The notes below the pieces were generated by a model. The model saw only the letters and a list, made by a program, of their open reading frames with translations. It had not been told where the DNA came from and ran no database searches. A stretch of DNA of 64,000 nt, taken from contig DMMZ01000043.1 of NCBI GenBank assembly GCA_003452915.1, forward strand, positions 9,864 through 73,863, in the 5' to 3' direction. Below are positions 46,058-54,317 of the stretch, one piece after another (the stretch's first letter is position 1; every line of letters begins with the position of its first letter). A program made the position numbers and the translations under genes. The DNA is from Clostridiales bacterium (GTDB lineage: Bacteria; Bacillota; Clostridia; Oscillospirales; CAG-382).

Positions 46058-46813
46058 ATGAACAAAAACATTCTTAAAATTCTAGCGACTATAATGGCAT
46101 GTATAATGCTTGTGGTAGTATTTGCAGTTCCTGCGTTAGCAGAAGAGACAGAGGAATCTATGTATATAACTGCAATTAATGTAAGTGTAACTGCAGCTTC
46201 AGGTACGATTTTCACAAAAGATTTTAATGGTACTGATACTGTACTTCAGAGCGAGGGAAACTTCAGATGGGTTACATATTTTACAGCTAAACCTACGAGT
46301 ACAAGCGGAGTATTTGAGGTAGTTGATACAGGGGCTAACATTGCAGATCCTACTACTTCAGTTACGATTCCAGAAGGCGGTTTTATTTATACCTCTCATG
46401 TTGATGATTCTGAAGCTGCAAAAGCTTCCGGCGTATATGAATCATCATCAGCTAATACTGATACGACAAAGAAATTAGTTGCTGGGAATAAAATTTCTAT
46501 TGTTGGTGTAGACCTTACAGCAGGAACAAAAACAGAAGATGCAAAGATAGTAATAGGTGCAACTGCTGTTGACACTTCAACTGAAGTATCAGAGGTTGTT
46601 TCTACGGTTGTATCTGATGAATCGGAAACTGTCTCTGTAATAGTTTCTGATGAAGAAGATGATGATTCTTCAGTTGCAGTAGATGATTCCTCCGTTTCTG
46701 AAGAGAGCGACGAGGAAGAAACTTCAAATACCCTCTTATATGTAGGAATCGGTGCAGCAGCTATTATTTTAATAGCGGTAATCGCATATGCAGCTACAAG
46801 AAAAAAGAAATAA
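46058..46813 (+). CDS. Secreted, C-terminally anchored surface protein, unknown
   Basis: 251 residues. Signal peptide cleaved near ALAEETE. A globular domain of about 140 residues (with TSVTIPEGGFIYTSHVDDSEAAKASGVY) is followed by a Ser/Val/Glu/Asp-rich linker with SVIVSDEEDDDSS-type repeats. It ends in a membrane helix and RKKK, without an LPXTG motif, so it stays as a membrane protein. GAAAGGAAA precedes the ATG. Not recognised. Confidence 0.65.
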   Translation: MNKNILKILATIMACIMLVVVFAVPALAEETEESMYITAINVSVTAASGTIFTKDFNGTDTVLQSEGNFRWVTYFTAKPTSTSGVFEVVDTGANIADPTTSVTIPEGGFIYTSHVDDSEAAKASGVYESSSANTDTTKKLVAGNKISIVGVDLTAGTKTEDAKIVIGATAVDTSTEVSEVVSTVVSDESETVSVIVSDEEDDDSSVAVDDSSVSEESDEEETSNTLLYVGIGAAAIILIAVIAYAATRKKK

Positions 46814-46832
46814 TTTAAGAGTATAAAAAACA

Positions 46833-46865
46833 TGAGCTGTTACTTTAATGTAACAGCTCACTTTT
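46833..46865. terminator. Bidirectional terminator
   Basis: TGAGCTGTTAC and GTAACAGCTCA form a perfect 11-bp stem between the convergent 46058 and 46873 genes, with T-rich flanks on the right and A-rich on the left. Confidence 0.85.
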
Positions 46866-46872
46866 ATTTTGC

Positions 46873-48294
46873 TTAATTCATTATATTCTCGATATTATTC
46901 TCCGAAACAATAACAATTACATAATCTACAATATTCTTATTGTCTGAATTATGTCTGCTTGCTTCAGTAAGGTTGATGGTAAAGTCACCGTTTCTTCCTA
47001 CCAAAGCTCTCTGAAAACGCTCTGCAAGTATATCAATTGCTGGGGATAAGCTGTCATCTCTAAAAATAAGTGCGCTGGGGAGGTCAATACGATCTGTACG
47101 AATAGCAAATCTATCGTTGATTCCGATTATCTTGTTGTCTGTTCCGTTATAGATGCTATAATTATTATCTTCTACTGACACGTATTTTTTTACATCTGAA
47201 ATGTTGATAGTAGCGATATTGCTTTCCTTGTCCATACCTATTTTCAAGTCGAATAATGGCTCAAGATCTAATATGCTCTCGGTATAATATTTATTTGTTA
47301 TGCCAAGATAGGTAATTAGATCGCCACCAATAGCTTCTGTTTCAATCTGTTCAAACTCCTCAAGAGTTCTCGGAGCTGCTGCAGGGAATTTTAATGCTAG
47401 CTCATTAGCTATTTGCTGATAAACAAGATATGCACCGTATTCTGTAAGGTGGCTATCATTCTTGCGGTATATATCGAATTCACTCGTGTCCTTTGCTGTT
47501 GCAAAAATATCATACATATCAATAACAGTTGCATTTGTCTGTGAGAGTGTGTTAGAGATTTGACTGTATCTTGTGGTAAATGTCTCTCTAACTATGTCCT
47601 CCCCGAAAATATCAGGATAAATTGATGTTACATCGGGAACAAGAACATAAATAAGCTCTACATCCTGACCTTTTGCTCTGTCCTCCAAGCTTGTAACTTT
47701 TCCATTTACAAAATCTCTGAAGGTTCTGAGTTCTGTCTGAGTAAGAAGGTTTTCGCCCATAAAGTTTTCGAGATATGAATCGAAATAAAGCTGTGATTGC
47801 ATACCGATTGAAACTGCAAACTTATCAATTCGTTTTTCAGCGGTGGCGATGTATTCAGCGGAAACAGATTCAATTACACTTTCCTCTTTGCCTTCAACTA
47901 CTGCCGTAACTTCAAGCAAGTTTGTTGAAGTTTTTGCGAGAGTAACTTCTGCGATAAAGTAACCGTTTCTTGATTGTACGGTGACATCCTCTTTTCCGCG
48001 TTTTATTGTAATAGCTGCACCCTCTTCACAGGTGCCTGAAATTACAACAACATCAGCTGTTATGTTTTTTACATCCTTAATAACCGGTTGTTCAGTAAAG
48101 CCAGATGCTGTTGATATTATATCATCAGACGGTACTTCTGACTTCATATCCTCACTTGGGAATTCAGGTATGCTTTGTAATGGATCGGTATTATCACCCT
48201 CAACAACGCATGACGCCAATAAAACTGTCAATACTGTAATAAGCATCAGCAGTATAATCACCGCAGTGTTTGATTTCTTCGTGTTTCTTTGCAT
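46873..48294 (-). CDS. Lipoprotein with Ig-like domain and SGNH/AlgX-like domain
   Basis: 473 residues. The lipobox LLASC makes it an outer-surface lipoprotein. A small Ig-like domain (about 65-145, ITADVVVISGTCEEGAAITI) precedes an AlgX/DHHW-like region. Its catalytic Asp-His pair is seen in RKNDSHLTEYGAYLV and a Ser candidate lies in LIFRDDSLSPA. Probably modifies the same class of envelope polymer as the 42583 protein. It follows the EF-G-like gene by 38 bases. Confidence 0.7.
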   Translation of the reverse strand: MQRNTKKSNTAVIILLMLITVLTVLLASCVVEGDNTDPLQSIPEFPSEDMKSEVPSDDIISTASGFTEQPVIKDVKNITADVVVISGTCEEGAAITIKRGKEDVTVQSRNGYFIAEVTLAKTSTNLLEVTAVVEGKEESVIESVSAEYIATAEKRIDKFAVSIGMQSQLYFDSYLENFMGENLLTQTELRTFRDFVNGKVTSLEDRAKGQDVELIYVLVPDVTSIYPDIFGEDIVRETFTTRYSQISNTLSQTNATVIDMYDIFATAKDTSEFDIYRKNDSHLTEYGAYLVYQQIANELALKFPAAAPRTLEEFEQIETEAIGGDLITYLGITNKYYTESILDLEPLFDLKIGMDKESNIATINISDVKKYVSVEDNNYSIYNGTDNKIIGINDRFAIRTDRIDLPSALIFRDDSLSPAIDILAERFQRALVGRNGDFTINLTEASRHNSDNKNIVDYVIVIVSENNIENIMN

Positions 48295-48332
48295 TTCGTT
48301 TAACCTCTCTTTAATGGGAAATGGATATATAA

Positions 48333-50408
48333 TTATTCTTCTTCATGAGCTTTCTTGGCTTCTGCAATTACCTTTTGTGCAACTTCCGAAGGAGCTTCCT
48401 CGTATCTTGTGAATACAAAGGAATAACTTCCTCTACCTTGTGTCATTGCTCTTAGTTGAATTGCATATGTCTGCATTTCAGCAAGCGGTACCTCTGCGGC
48501 TACAACGGTGTAACCCTTTCGGTCATTCTGTTCAGTTCCCATTATCCTACCTCTGCGTTTGTTCAGGTCACCTATAATGTCACCCATCATAGAATCGGGG
48601 ATAAGCACCTTAAGCATTCCTACAGGCTCGAGAATTACAGCATTTCCTTGCTTCATACCCTCTTTAAAGGCTAGGTTTGCCGCAAGCTTGAAGGACATCT
48701 CAGAGGAATCAACATCGTGATATGAACCATCGAACAGGTTTGCTTTTAAATTAATTACAGGATAGCCGGCAAGAATACCCTTTGACATCGATTCCTGCAG
48801 ACCCTTTTCAACTGCCGGAAAGAAATTCCTTGGAACAGAGCCACCTACCACAGACTCGGTGAATACAAGTCCTTCTTCTACTCCGGGTGAAAATTCGATT
48901 TTAACATGACCGTATTGGCCGTGTCCGCCGGACTGTTTTTTATGTTTACCCTCAACAGCAACCTTTTTCTTGATTGTTTCTCTGTAAGGAACCTTTGCGG
49001 GAGCAAGTTCAATTGATGTACCAAAACGGTTTTTTAGCTTAGAACTGATAACATCAAGCTGAACATCACCTAAGCCATAGATACACATTTGTTTTGTCTC
49101 AGCATTGTTAACGTATTTAATAGTATAATCCTCTTCGAGCAATTTTACAATACCCGATGAAATTTTATCTTCGTCGCCCTTCGCCTTTGGTACGATAGCC
49201 ATACAAAGATATGGCGAAGGCATTTCTATCGGAGCATATTTAATCTTCAAATTAACGTCACTCGAAAGAGTATCGTTAATATTTGTATCAATAAGCTTTA
49301 CAGTTACTCCGATATCACCATATGCAAGCTCATCAACCGATGTTTCTTTAGCACCAACACTGGTAGCAAGTCTTGCAAATTTCTCCTGCTGACCGTTATT
49401 AAGGTTATGCATCATCATATCCTTTTTAAGTGTTCCGTTAAGAACCTTAAAATAAGATTTTTTGCCAAACTGGTCTGCAAGTGTCTTGAATACTAAAACG
49501 CTGACCGGTCCATCCTCGGAAGCAGTAATTTTAGAAACATTACTTTCTGAATCTATAATTGCCTGTTCTTTCCTGTCAAGCGGAGAGCTGAATGACTCTT
49601 CAATAATATCAAGCAGGGAGCGTATGCCGGAAAGGTTTGTTGCCGATCCGGATAATACGGGTGAAATCGAGCCTTGTAAAAGACCAACTTTTAAAGCGTT
49701 AATCTTCTCCTCGTTTGTAAACGGCTCTTCCATAAAGAACTTTTCCATTAGTTCTTCACTCGTCTCCGCAAGCGACTCGTCCAATTGCTTTTGATATTTT
49801 TCCATCCTGCTCTTATTGTTTTCGGGCAGAGTAGTCTCTGTGCGATTTCCGTTTTTATCAAATTTATATGCAGCATCTATCAGTAAATTATAATAACCAA
49901 TTTCGTTGCTTCCCTCGTTGAAAGGAACGAAAACAGGGCATACAGACGAGCCGAATTTTTCTCTTAAGCCACCGAATGTCTGGTCAAAATTGGAGTTCTC
50001 ATCATCGGTTTTGTTTATAAAAAAAGCTTTCGGTAATTCAGATGAATAATCCCAAGCAAGCTCTGTGCCTACTTTTAATCCGCTCTTTGCGTCAACAACA
50101 ATAATTGCGCTTCCCGCAACTCGTAATGCCTCTTTTACCTCTCCAACAAAATCAAAATAGCCGGGTGTATCAAGTATGTTAATCTTAACGCCGTTCCATT
50201 CTACGTTTGCTAATGAAGTCGAAACGGAAATACATCTCTTTTTCTCCTCAGGGTCAAAATCGCATATAGTGTTTCCGTCGGTTGTCTTTCCAAGTCTGTC
50301 TGTAGCCTTACCTAAGAATAACATAGCCTCTGCCAACGAGGTTTTGCCGTCACCGCCATGCCCTAAAAGGCAGATATTTCTGATTTTACTCGAGCTGAAT
50401 TTTGCCAT
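48333..50408 (-). CDS. EF-G-like translational GTPase (FusA2/EF-G II-type)
   Basis: 691 residues with all five EF-G domains, but it belongs to the second EF-G group. P-loop GHGGDGKTSL (16-25); G3 is DTPGYFDF (80-87) with Tyr where classical EF-G has His; G4 is NKTD (132-135). The G2 loop is RCISVSTS, unlike RGITI. Such paralogues bind ribosomes but often support translocation poorly. GGAGGA lies before ATG 50408. The main fusA is expected elsewhere. Confidence 0.9.
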   Translation of the reverse strand: MAKFSSSKIRNICLLGHGGDGKTSLAEAMLFLGKATDRLGKTTDGNTICDFDPEEKKRCISVSTSLANVEWNGVKINILDTPGYFDFVGEVKEALRVAGSAIIVVDAKSGLKVGTELAWDYSSELPKAFFINKTDDENSNFDQTFGGLREKFGSSVCPVFVPFNEGSNEIGYYNLLIDAAYKFDKNGNRTETTLPENNKSRMEKYQKQLDESLAETSEELMEKFFMEEPFTNEEKINALKVGLLQGSISPVLSGSATNLSGIRSLLDIIEESFSSPLDRKEQAIIDSESNVSKITASEDGPVSVLVFKTLADQFGKKSYFKVLNGTLKKDMMMHNLNNGQQEKFARLATSVGAKETSVDELAYGDIGVTVKLIDTNINDTLSSDVNLKIKYAPIEMPSPYLCMAIVPKAKGDEDKISSGIVKLLEEDYTIKYVNNAETKQMCIYGLGDVQLDVISSKLKNRFGTSIELAPAKVPYRETIKKKVAVEGKHKKQSGGHGQYGHVKIEFSPGVEEGLVFTESVVGGSVPRNFFPAVEKGLQESMSKGILAGYPVINLKANLFDGSYHDVDSSEMSFKLAANLAFKEGMKQGNAVILEPVGMLKVLIPDSMMGDIIGDLNKRRGRIMGTEQNDRKGYTVVAAEVPLAEMQTYAIQLRAMTQGRGSYSFVFTRYEEAPSEVAQKVIAEAKKAHEEE

Positions 50409-50444
50409 GTACAAATCCTCCGTTATATTTTGACATATAGAATG

Positions 50445-50473
50445 ATTATATGATATTATACCGATTTATTCAA
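50445..50473 (-). promoter_or_regulatory. Promoter of the EF-G-like gene
   Basis: Minus strand TTGAAT (50473-50468), 17-base spacer, TATAAT (50450-50445). The 50409-50544 gap is otherwise AT-rich. Confidence 0.75.
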
Positions 50474-50544
50474 TAGCAATTTTAGATTTAATTTATGATG
50501 AGTATAAAATTATTGGCTGTAATTTTGTGTATTTTTCACAATTT

Positions 50545-53085
50545 TTATATGAAATATGATGTTATCCATACAGGAACCAACCATATCATCTGGAGAATTA
50601 CCATATAATATGAGCTGATTGCGGAAGCATCTCCCGTAATTGACAGGAAAAAAGCTGCAAAGAAAGAAAGAAAAACACTTGCAATTGTAATTATTGCATT
50701 ACTCTTTGTAACGTGTCTTGCCTTATCACAGACAACAAACATCTTTAAAAAGGTATGTAACGAAGCGTTAGATACTATACCGCTGTCGATACTCTGACAT
50801 TCACCATTCATGTCCTCGGGGCTGCCTGCTTTTAAGATTGCTATCGGACATTTTTTGAACTTTATTCCCGATGCCAGTAGTTCATTATTTATATTAGGGT
50901 CAAGAGTTTTTATACCAAGACACATTCCTGCCTTATACATGTCCTTTAGCAGACTGTCAAAAAGCGGGTTAAGTGTATATTTTATATAAACCTTAGCAGC
51001 AAGCGACTCGTTTAATACTACATACATTATTGAGCCGACACTCTTCTCGTACATATCGTCATCAGGGTCGCCTGGTGTCTCAAAGCGATAACGACGCATA
51101 TAACTCTTTTTCCCAAGGAATATATGAGTTCCGTCCACCGCAACACATATGCCGTCAGCAGCAGATTCAATAAGCCTAATACTCTTGGCAACAGCTACCG
51201 AATCACCTAAAACTCCTGCAAAAACCTTTTCAAGCGGACCACCAATAAAGGCAAATACCTTTGCCATATCTGGTATAATCTTGTCTATTCTGTAATCACC
51301 GTAGGTTCTCAGGCTTGTAATTTTTACAAGATGAGCAGGGTATACCTCTGTATCCGCAAAAGACATAACCGAAGCATCGGCATATTCCTCGGATACAGCG
51401 TTTCCAATAAATGCGGAATTGCATTTCGCACCTTTTTTATTCGCTGCTATTATAGGCAGCGGAATCATAAAGAAGGAGGAAAGCGGTACCGATGTTGTTA
51501 TCAGCAATGAGAAAGACAAAAATGACGTTCGTAAATCCGAGCCCAACATATACATAACGGCAAAAAGCACAACACCCGCCAATAGAATTGAAGGTATTAA
51601 GAAGTTAAATAAATCCTCGCCTTTTGCACGTTTTTTTGTTCGGGTAAAAAAGCCGCTTACAAAGTTTGTTTTCTTAACTGTATATAAATCGGAATTTTCC
51701 AATAGATATTTGTAAAATTCATCAGCTTCTTTTGCACTGTTGTCAAGCTCGGAAGCTGCATATTTTGTCTTTTTTGAAGCTAGAACTCTAAAACAATGAT
51801 AGTCTTTTTTATTATTTTGATAATTAATTGTAATTGCACATACAGCTGCAACCGCACAGGGGAAGCCATATAGCTTTAATTCTGCCGATGTCGGATCTGT
51901 AAACAGCATAACAAATGAATATGCAGCAGTAAAAATAAACGATATCGTAAACATGCTGTCGGTGTTAAGTTTTAACTTAAATATACCTGACAAACCGTTT
52001 TTAATATTGGATATCATTACTAAAGCTGAGAAGAATAATAACTGCAAATCGATTAATATATATAGAATTCCATATCTGCCTGGTTTAAAAAAAACCGAGT
52101 GGAAAACACTGTCCTTTGTAGCCAACTCAAGGTAAAAAATTGCAAAAGCAAATATGATTACCGATATCAATTTAAAACGACTGTGGTTAATTGCTTTTTT
52201 AAGCATTATATTTATCTCGGAGTTCTGCTCACGAGAAGTATATTCGTATTCGTTTCCTTTATTTAATTTTAATTTTTTCCTATGATTCTTTACTTTCTCT
52301 TTTTCTTTTTTCAGGAACTCGTCTATATCATAACGGCTCTCATCCATCATATTGAAAGCCAGCCGTAAGTTTATATCTGTTTCGTCAAGTGGTTCTCCGT
52401 CCTCATCCTTGATAGCAAGCTTATCCGCCTCATCATCCATAAAGGCGACCTGGTGTTCATCTTCCTCTTCATTATCAAAGGATATTTCACCACTAGTGAT
52501 TTTTTCGGTAAGTTTCTCATAGTCGCTGTCAAAACTTGCAGTGGTCTTGGCAACCGGCTCGTCATCAATTTCCTGTGTGTCTCCAAAATAAAACATTTTT
52601 TCTTGAGGAAAGGTGACTTTTTGCGGAACAGTGCTTGAATCCACAAGACGAATTTTATCTACTTCAGTCGGCGAGGAAACCTCTGCATCAGAAATAGTGG
52701 CTGTTGTTGCATGATGTATAAGTGAATATAATTCCTCAACCTTACTGCTTCTTGAACGAACTTTATTGTTATCGAAATATCCCAGCAGTTCTTTGTTTTC
52801 CTGCATTTGAAAAGCTAATGAATCACGCAGGCTCTGTGTGTTGGAAAAGGGCTTTTCTTTTTCCTTTTTTGTATATACACTTATAATTTCTGCTGCTTCG
52901 TCACATATTCTACCGGTATTATGTAATTTAGCGGATGGTTTTACCGCAAAATTTATTCCTTGTTGTGGTACAGGCTTCACCGTGTCATTGATTTTAGTAC
53001 GTTCGTATAAGCGTGCTTGTTCGTTAGCGATGTCAGCCTGCTTGAGAAGCTCTTTTAAATATAAACTGTTAGCGTCTTCCGGCAT
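50545..53085 (-). CDS. Degenerate P-type-ATPase-like membrane protein with long disordered N-terminus
   Basis: 846 residues. Residues 1-300 are polar, acidic and low in hydrophobics (cytosolic, probably disordered). Eight hydrophobic segments follow at about 305-322, 337-358, 376-396, 405-420, 493-513, 520-545, 797-816 and 822-845. The order matches a P1B-type ATPase: M3-like TDSMFTISFIFTAAYS, then a shortened actuator region with no TGE, and an M6-like LLITTSVPLSSFFMIPLPIIAANKKGAK where CPC should be. Next is SFADTEVYP (575-583) in place of FDKTGT, an N-domain-like region, and KDMYKAGMCLGIKTLD where LTGD should be. The catalytic aspartate motif is lost, so it cannot cycle as an ATPase. Switch element C precedes it. 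Confidence 0.75.
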   Translation of the reverse strand: MPEDANSLYLKELLKQADIANEQARLYERTKINDTVKPVPQQGINFAVKPSAKLHNTGRICDEAAEIISVYTKKEKEKPFSNTQSLRDSLAFQMQENKELLGYFDNNKVRSRSSKVEELYSLIHHATTATISDAEVSSPTEVDKIRLVDSSTVPQKVTFPQEKMFYFGDTQEIDDEPVAKTTASFDSDYEKLTEKITSGEISFDNEEEDEHQVAFMDDEADKLAIKDEDGEPLDETDINLRLAFNMMDESRYDIDEFLKKEKEKVKNHRKKLKLNKGNEYEYTSREQNSEINIMLKKAINHSRFKLISVIIFAFAIFYLELATKDSVFHSVFFKPGRYGILYILIDLQLLFFSALVMISNIKNGLSGIFKLKLNTDSMFTISFIFTAAYSFVMLFTDPTSAELKLYGFPCAVAAVCAITINYQNNKKDYHCFRVLASKKTKYAASELDNSAKEADEFYKYLLENSDLYTVKKTNFVSGFFTRTKKRAKGEDLFNFLIPSILLAGVVLFAVMYMLGSDLRTSFLSFSLLITTSVPLSSFFMIPLPIIAANKKGAKCNSAFIGNAVSEEYADASVMSFADTEVYPAHLVKITSLRTYGDYRIDKIIPDMAKVFAFIGGPLEKVFAGVLGDSVAVAKSIRLIESAADGICVAVDGTHIFLGKKSYMRRYRFETPGDPDDDMYEKSVGSIMYVVLNESLAAKVYIKYTLNPLFDSLLKDMYKAGMCLGIKTLDPNINNELLASGIKFKKCPIAILKAGSPEDMNGECQSIDSGIVSNASLHTFLKMFVVCDKARHVTKSNAIITIASVFLSFFAAFFLSITGDASAISSYYMVILQMIWLVPVWITSYFI

Positions 53086-53093
53086 TTTTCTGT

Positions 53094-53156
53094 CCTTTTC
53101 TCCAACGACTATTTTTTATATAAAACCAAATCACCATTTTTCGTTGGAATAATGGT
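53094..53156 (-). promoter_or_regulatory. Switch-like pseudoknot/RBS element, copy C
   Basis: On the minus strand ACCATT (53156-53151) pairs with AATGGT (53138-53133); the loop TCCAACGA (53148-53141) is complementary to TCGTTGGA (53108-53101), which continues as GAAAAGGA before ATG 53085. The outer stem pair is A-U here rather than G-C, keeping pairing. Just upstream is an 8-bp hairpin TAAATCGT/ACGGTTTA. Confidence 0.65.
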
Positions 53157-53237
53157 AAATCATAGGATGATTAAACCGTTTTTACGATTTACATTCCTCC
53201 ATAGGCGATAGAAATAACGATAATAGCATTAATAAAA

Positions 53238-54065
53238 TTAAATTTTTTTAGCCTTTTGCCTTGCTGCTTCAAAAAGTACAATTGCTCCGGCATTAGAAAC
53301 ATTAAGCGAATTTATTTTCCCGAACATGGGTATTGAAACTACAAAATCGCAGTTTTCACGAACAAGCCTTGTCACACCTGTGTTTTCCCCGCCCAGAACA
53401 AAAGCACATCCGTTGTCAAATTTGTTTTCGTAGTAAGGTGTTCCGTCTGCTTCGAGAGCATAAACCCAAACATTGTTTTCTTTTAAAACGTTAATCGCTG
53501 AGCTAAGATTTACAACCCTTGCAACTGGCATATGGAAAACAGCACCGGCTGAGGCTTTGGCAACCGCACCATTTACCGAAACTGCACGACGTTTTGGAAT
53601 AATTACTCCGTGTGCACCTGCACATTCGGCTGTTCGGATAATTGCACCGAGATTATGCGGATCGTTTACCGAGTCACAAATAACAATAAACGGCTTTTCT
53701 CCTTTTTCTGCTGCGATTGCAAGTATATTCTCTACACTCACATAGGCAGTCTCGGAAGCGGTTGCGGCAACGCCCTGATGAACTCCACCACTCGACATAC
53801 TGTCAAGCCTGCGTTTGTCAACCTCTACAATCGGTATTTTATTCTCAATAGCTTTTGCCACAATAAGCGTTATTGAACCTTCGCGTTCTCCTTTTTGAAT
53901 ATACAGCTTATCTATTTCTCTTTCACTTTTCAAGAGCTCAAGAACAGCATTTCTTCCAATAAAAAGATTATCATCTTCCTCGGAATTATATTCTTTATAA
54001 TTATTTTTTTTATTATTCTTATAATTATCAGGCAATTTATTTAACCCCACTTTTACGAAATTCAA
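53238..54065 (-). CDS. rlmB: 23S rRNA 2'-O-methyltransferase, TrmH/RlmB family
   Basis: 275 residues from TTG 54065; TTG 54035 is the other candidate. The N-terminal substrate-binding domain (IGRNAVLELLKSE) precedes the SPOUT domain with motif 1 NDPHNLGAIIRTAECAGAHG, motif 2 VLGGENTGV and motif 3 SIPMFGKINSLNVSNAGAI. It methylates a guanosine in the 50S peptidyl-transferase region. A four-codon upstream ORF overlaps the TTG by two bases. Confidence 0.92.
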   Translation of the reverse strand: MNFVKVGLNKLPDNYKNNKKNNYKEYNSEEDDNLFIGRNAVLELLKSEREIDKLYIQKGEREGSITLIVAKAIENKIPIVEVDKRRLDSMSSGGVHQGVAATASETAYVSVENILAIAAEKGEKPFIVICDSVNDPHNLGAIIRTAECAGAHGVIIPKRRAVSVNGAVAKASAGAVFHMPVARVVNLSSAINVLKENNVWVYALEADGTPYYENKFDNGCAFVLGGENTGVTRLVRENCDFVVSIPMFGKINSLNVSNAGAIVLFEAARQKAKKI

Positions 54066-54076
54066 TAAAAAATCAT
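54062..54076 (-). CDS. Four-codon upstream ORF (MIFY) overlapping the rlmB start
   Basis: ATG 54076 has AAGGATAACGAAATC in front, a good ribosome site, and reads Met-Ile-Phe-Tyr-stop. Its TGA (54064-54062) overlaps TTG 54065 of rlmB, which has no ribosome site of its own. Initiation of rlmB by re-initiation after this mini-ORF is likely. Confidence 0.45.
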   Translation of the reverse strand: MIFY

Positions 54077-54095
54077 GATTTCGTTATCCTTGTTG

Positions 54096-54124
54096 ATTAT
54101 ATCATAATTATCGCTTTTTGTCAC
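54096..54124 (-). promoter_or_regulatory. Promoter of rlmB
   Basis: Minus strand GTGACA (54124-54119), 17-base spacer, TATAAT (54101-54096). Confidence 0.7.
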
Positions 54125-54171
54125 TCTTTTTTTCAAAAATTAACAAAAACCTTTATCTTCTTAATTTGACA

Positions 54172-54208
54172 AAAAAATCGGGCAATCCAGAATAATTTAG
54201 ATTGCCCG
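54172..54208 (-). terminator. Terminator of the dockerin-protein gene
   Basis: Minus strand CGGGCAATC pairs with GATTGCCCG, then ATTTTTTT. Between it and the gene end (54209-54317) are two more hairpins, AAATGC/GCATTT and a long one closed by GCCGAC/GTCGGC, of unknown role. Confidence 0.85.
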
Positions 54209-54317
54209 CACATATTAAATTATAAATTTTACTGACATCGTGAAAATGCGAAGCATTTATCTAATGCCGACTATATAACGCTTAATATCTAACACTGCTT
54301 ATGTCGGCTATTGTATT

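Noticed and set aside
53094..53156. Interpretation of the four CCATT/AATGG elements as a transposable inverted-repeat element
   Set aside because: No flanking target duplications were seen, every copy sits at the same distance before a start codon, and copy D shows matched changes in both arms; still worth a genome-wide check.
54209..54317. Small RNA gene in the hairpin-bearing gap after the dockerin gene
   Set aside because: Two hairpins are present but no promoter in either direction; it is more simply the 3' untranslated region before the terminator.
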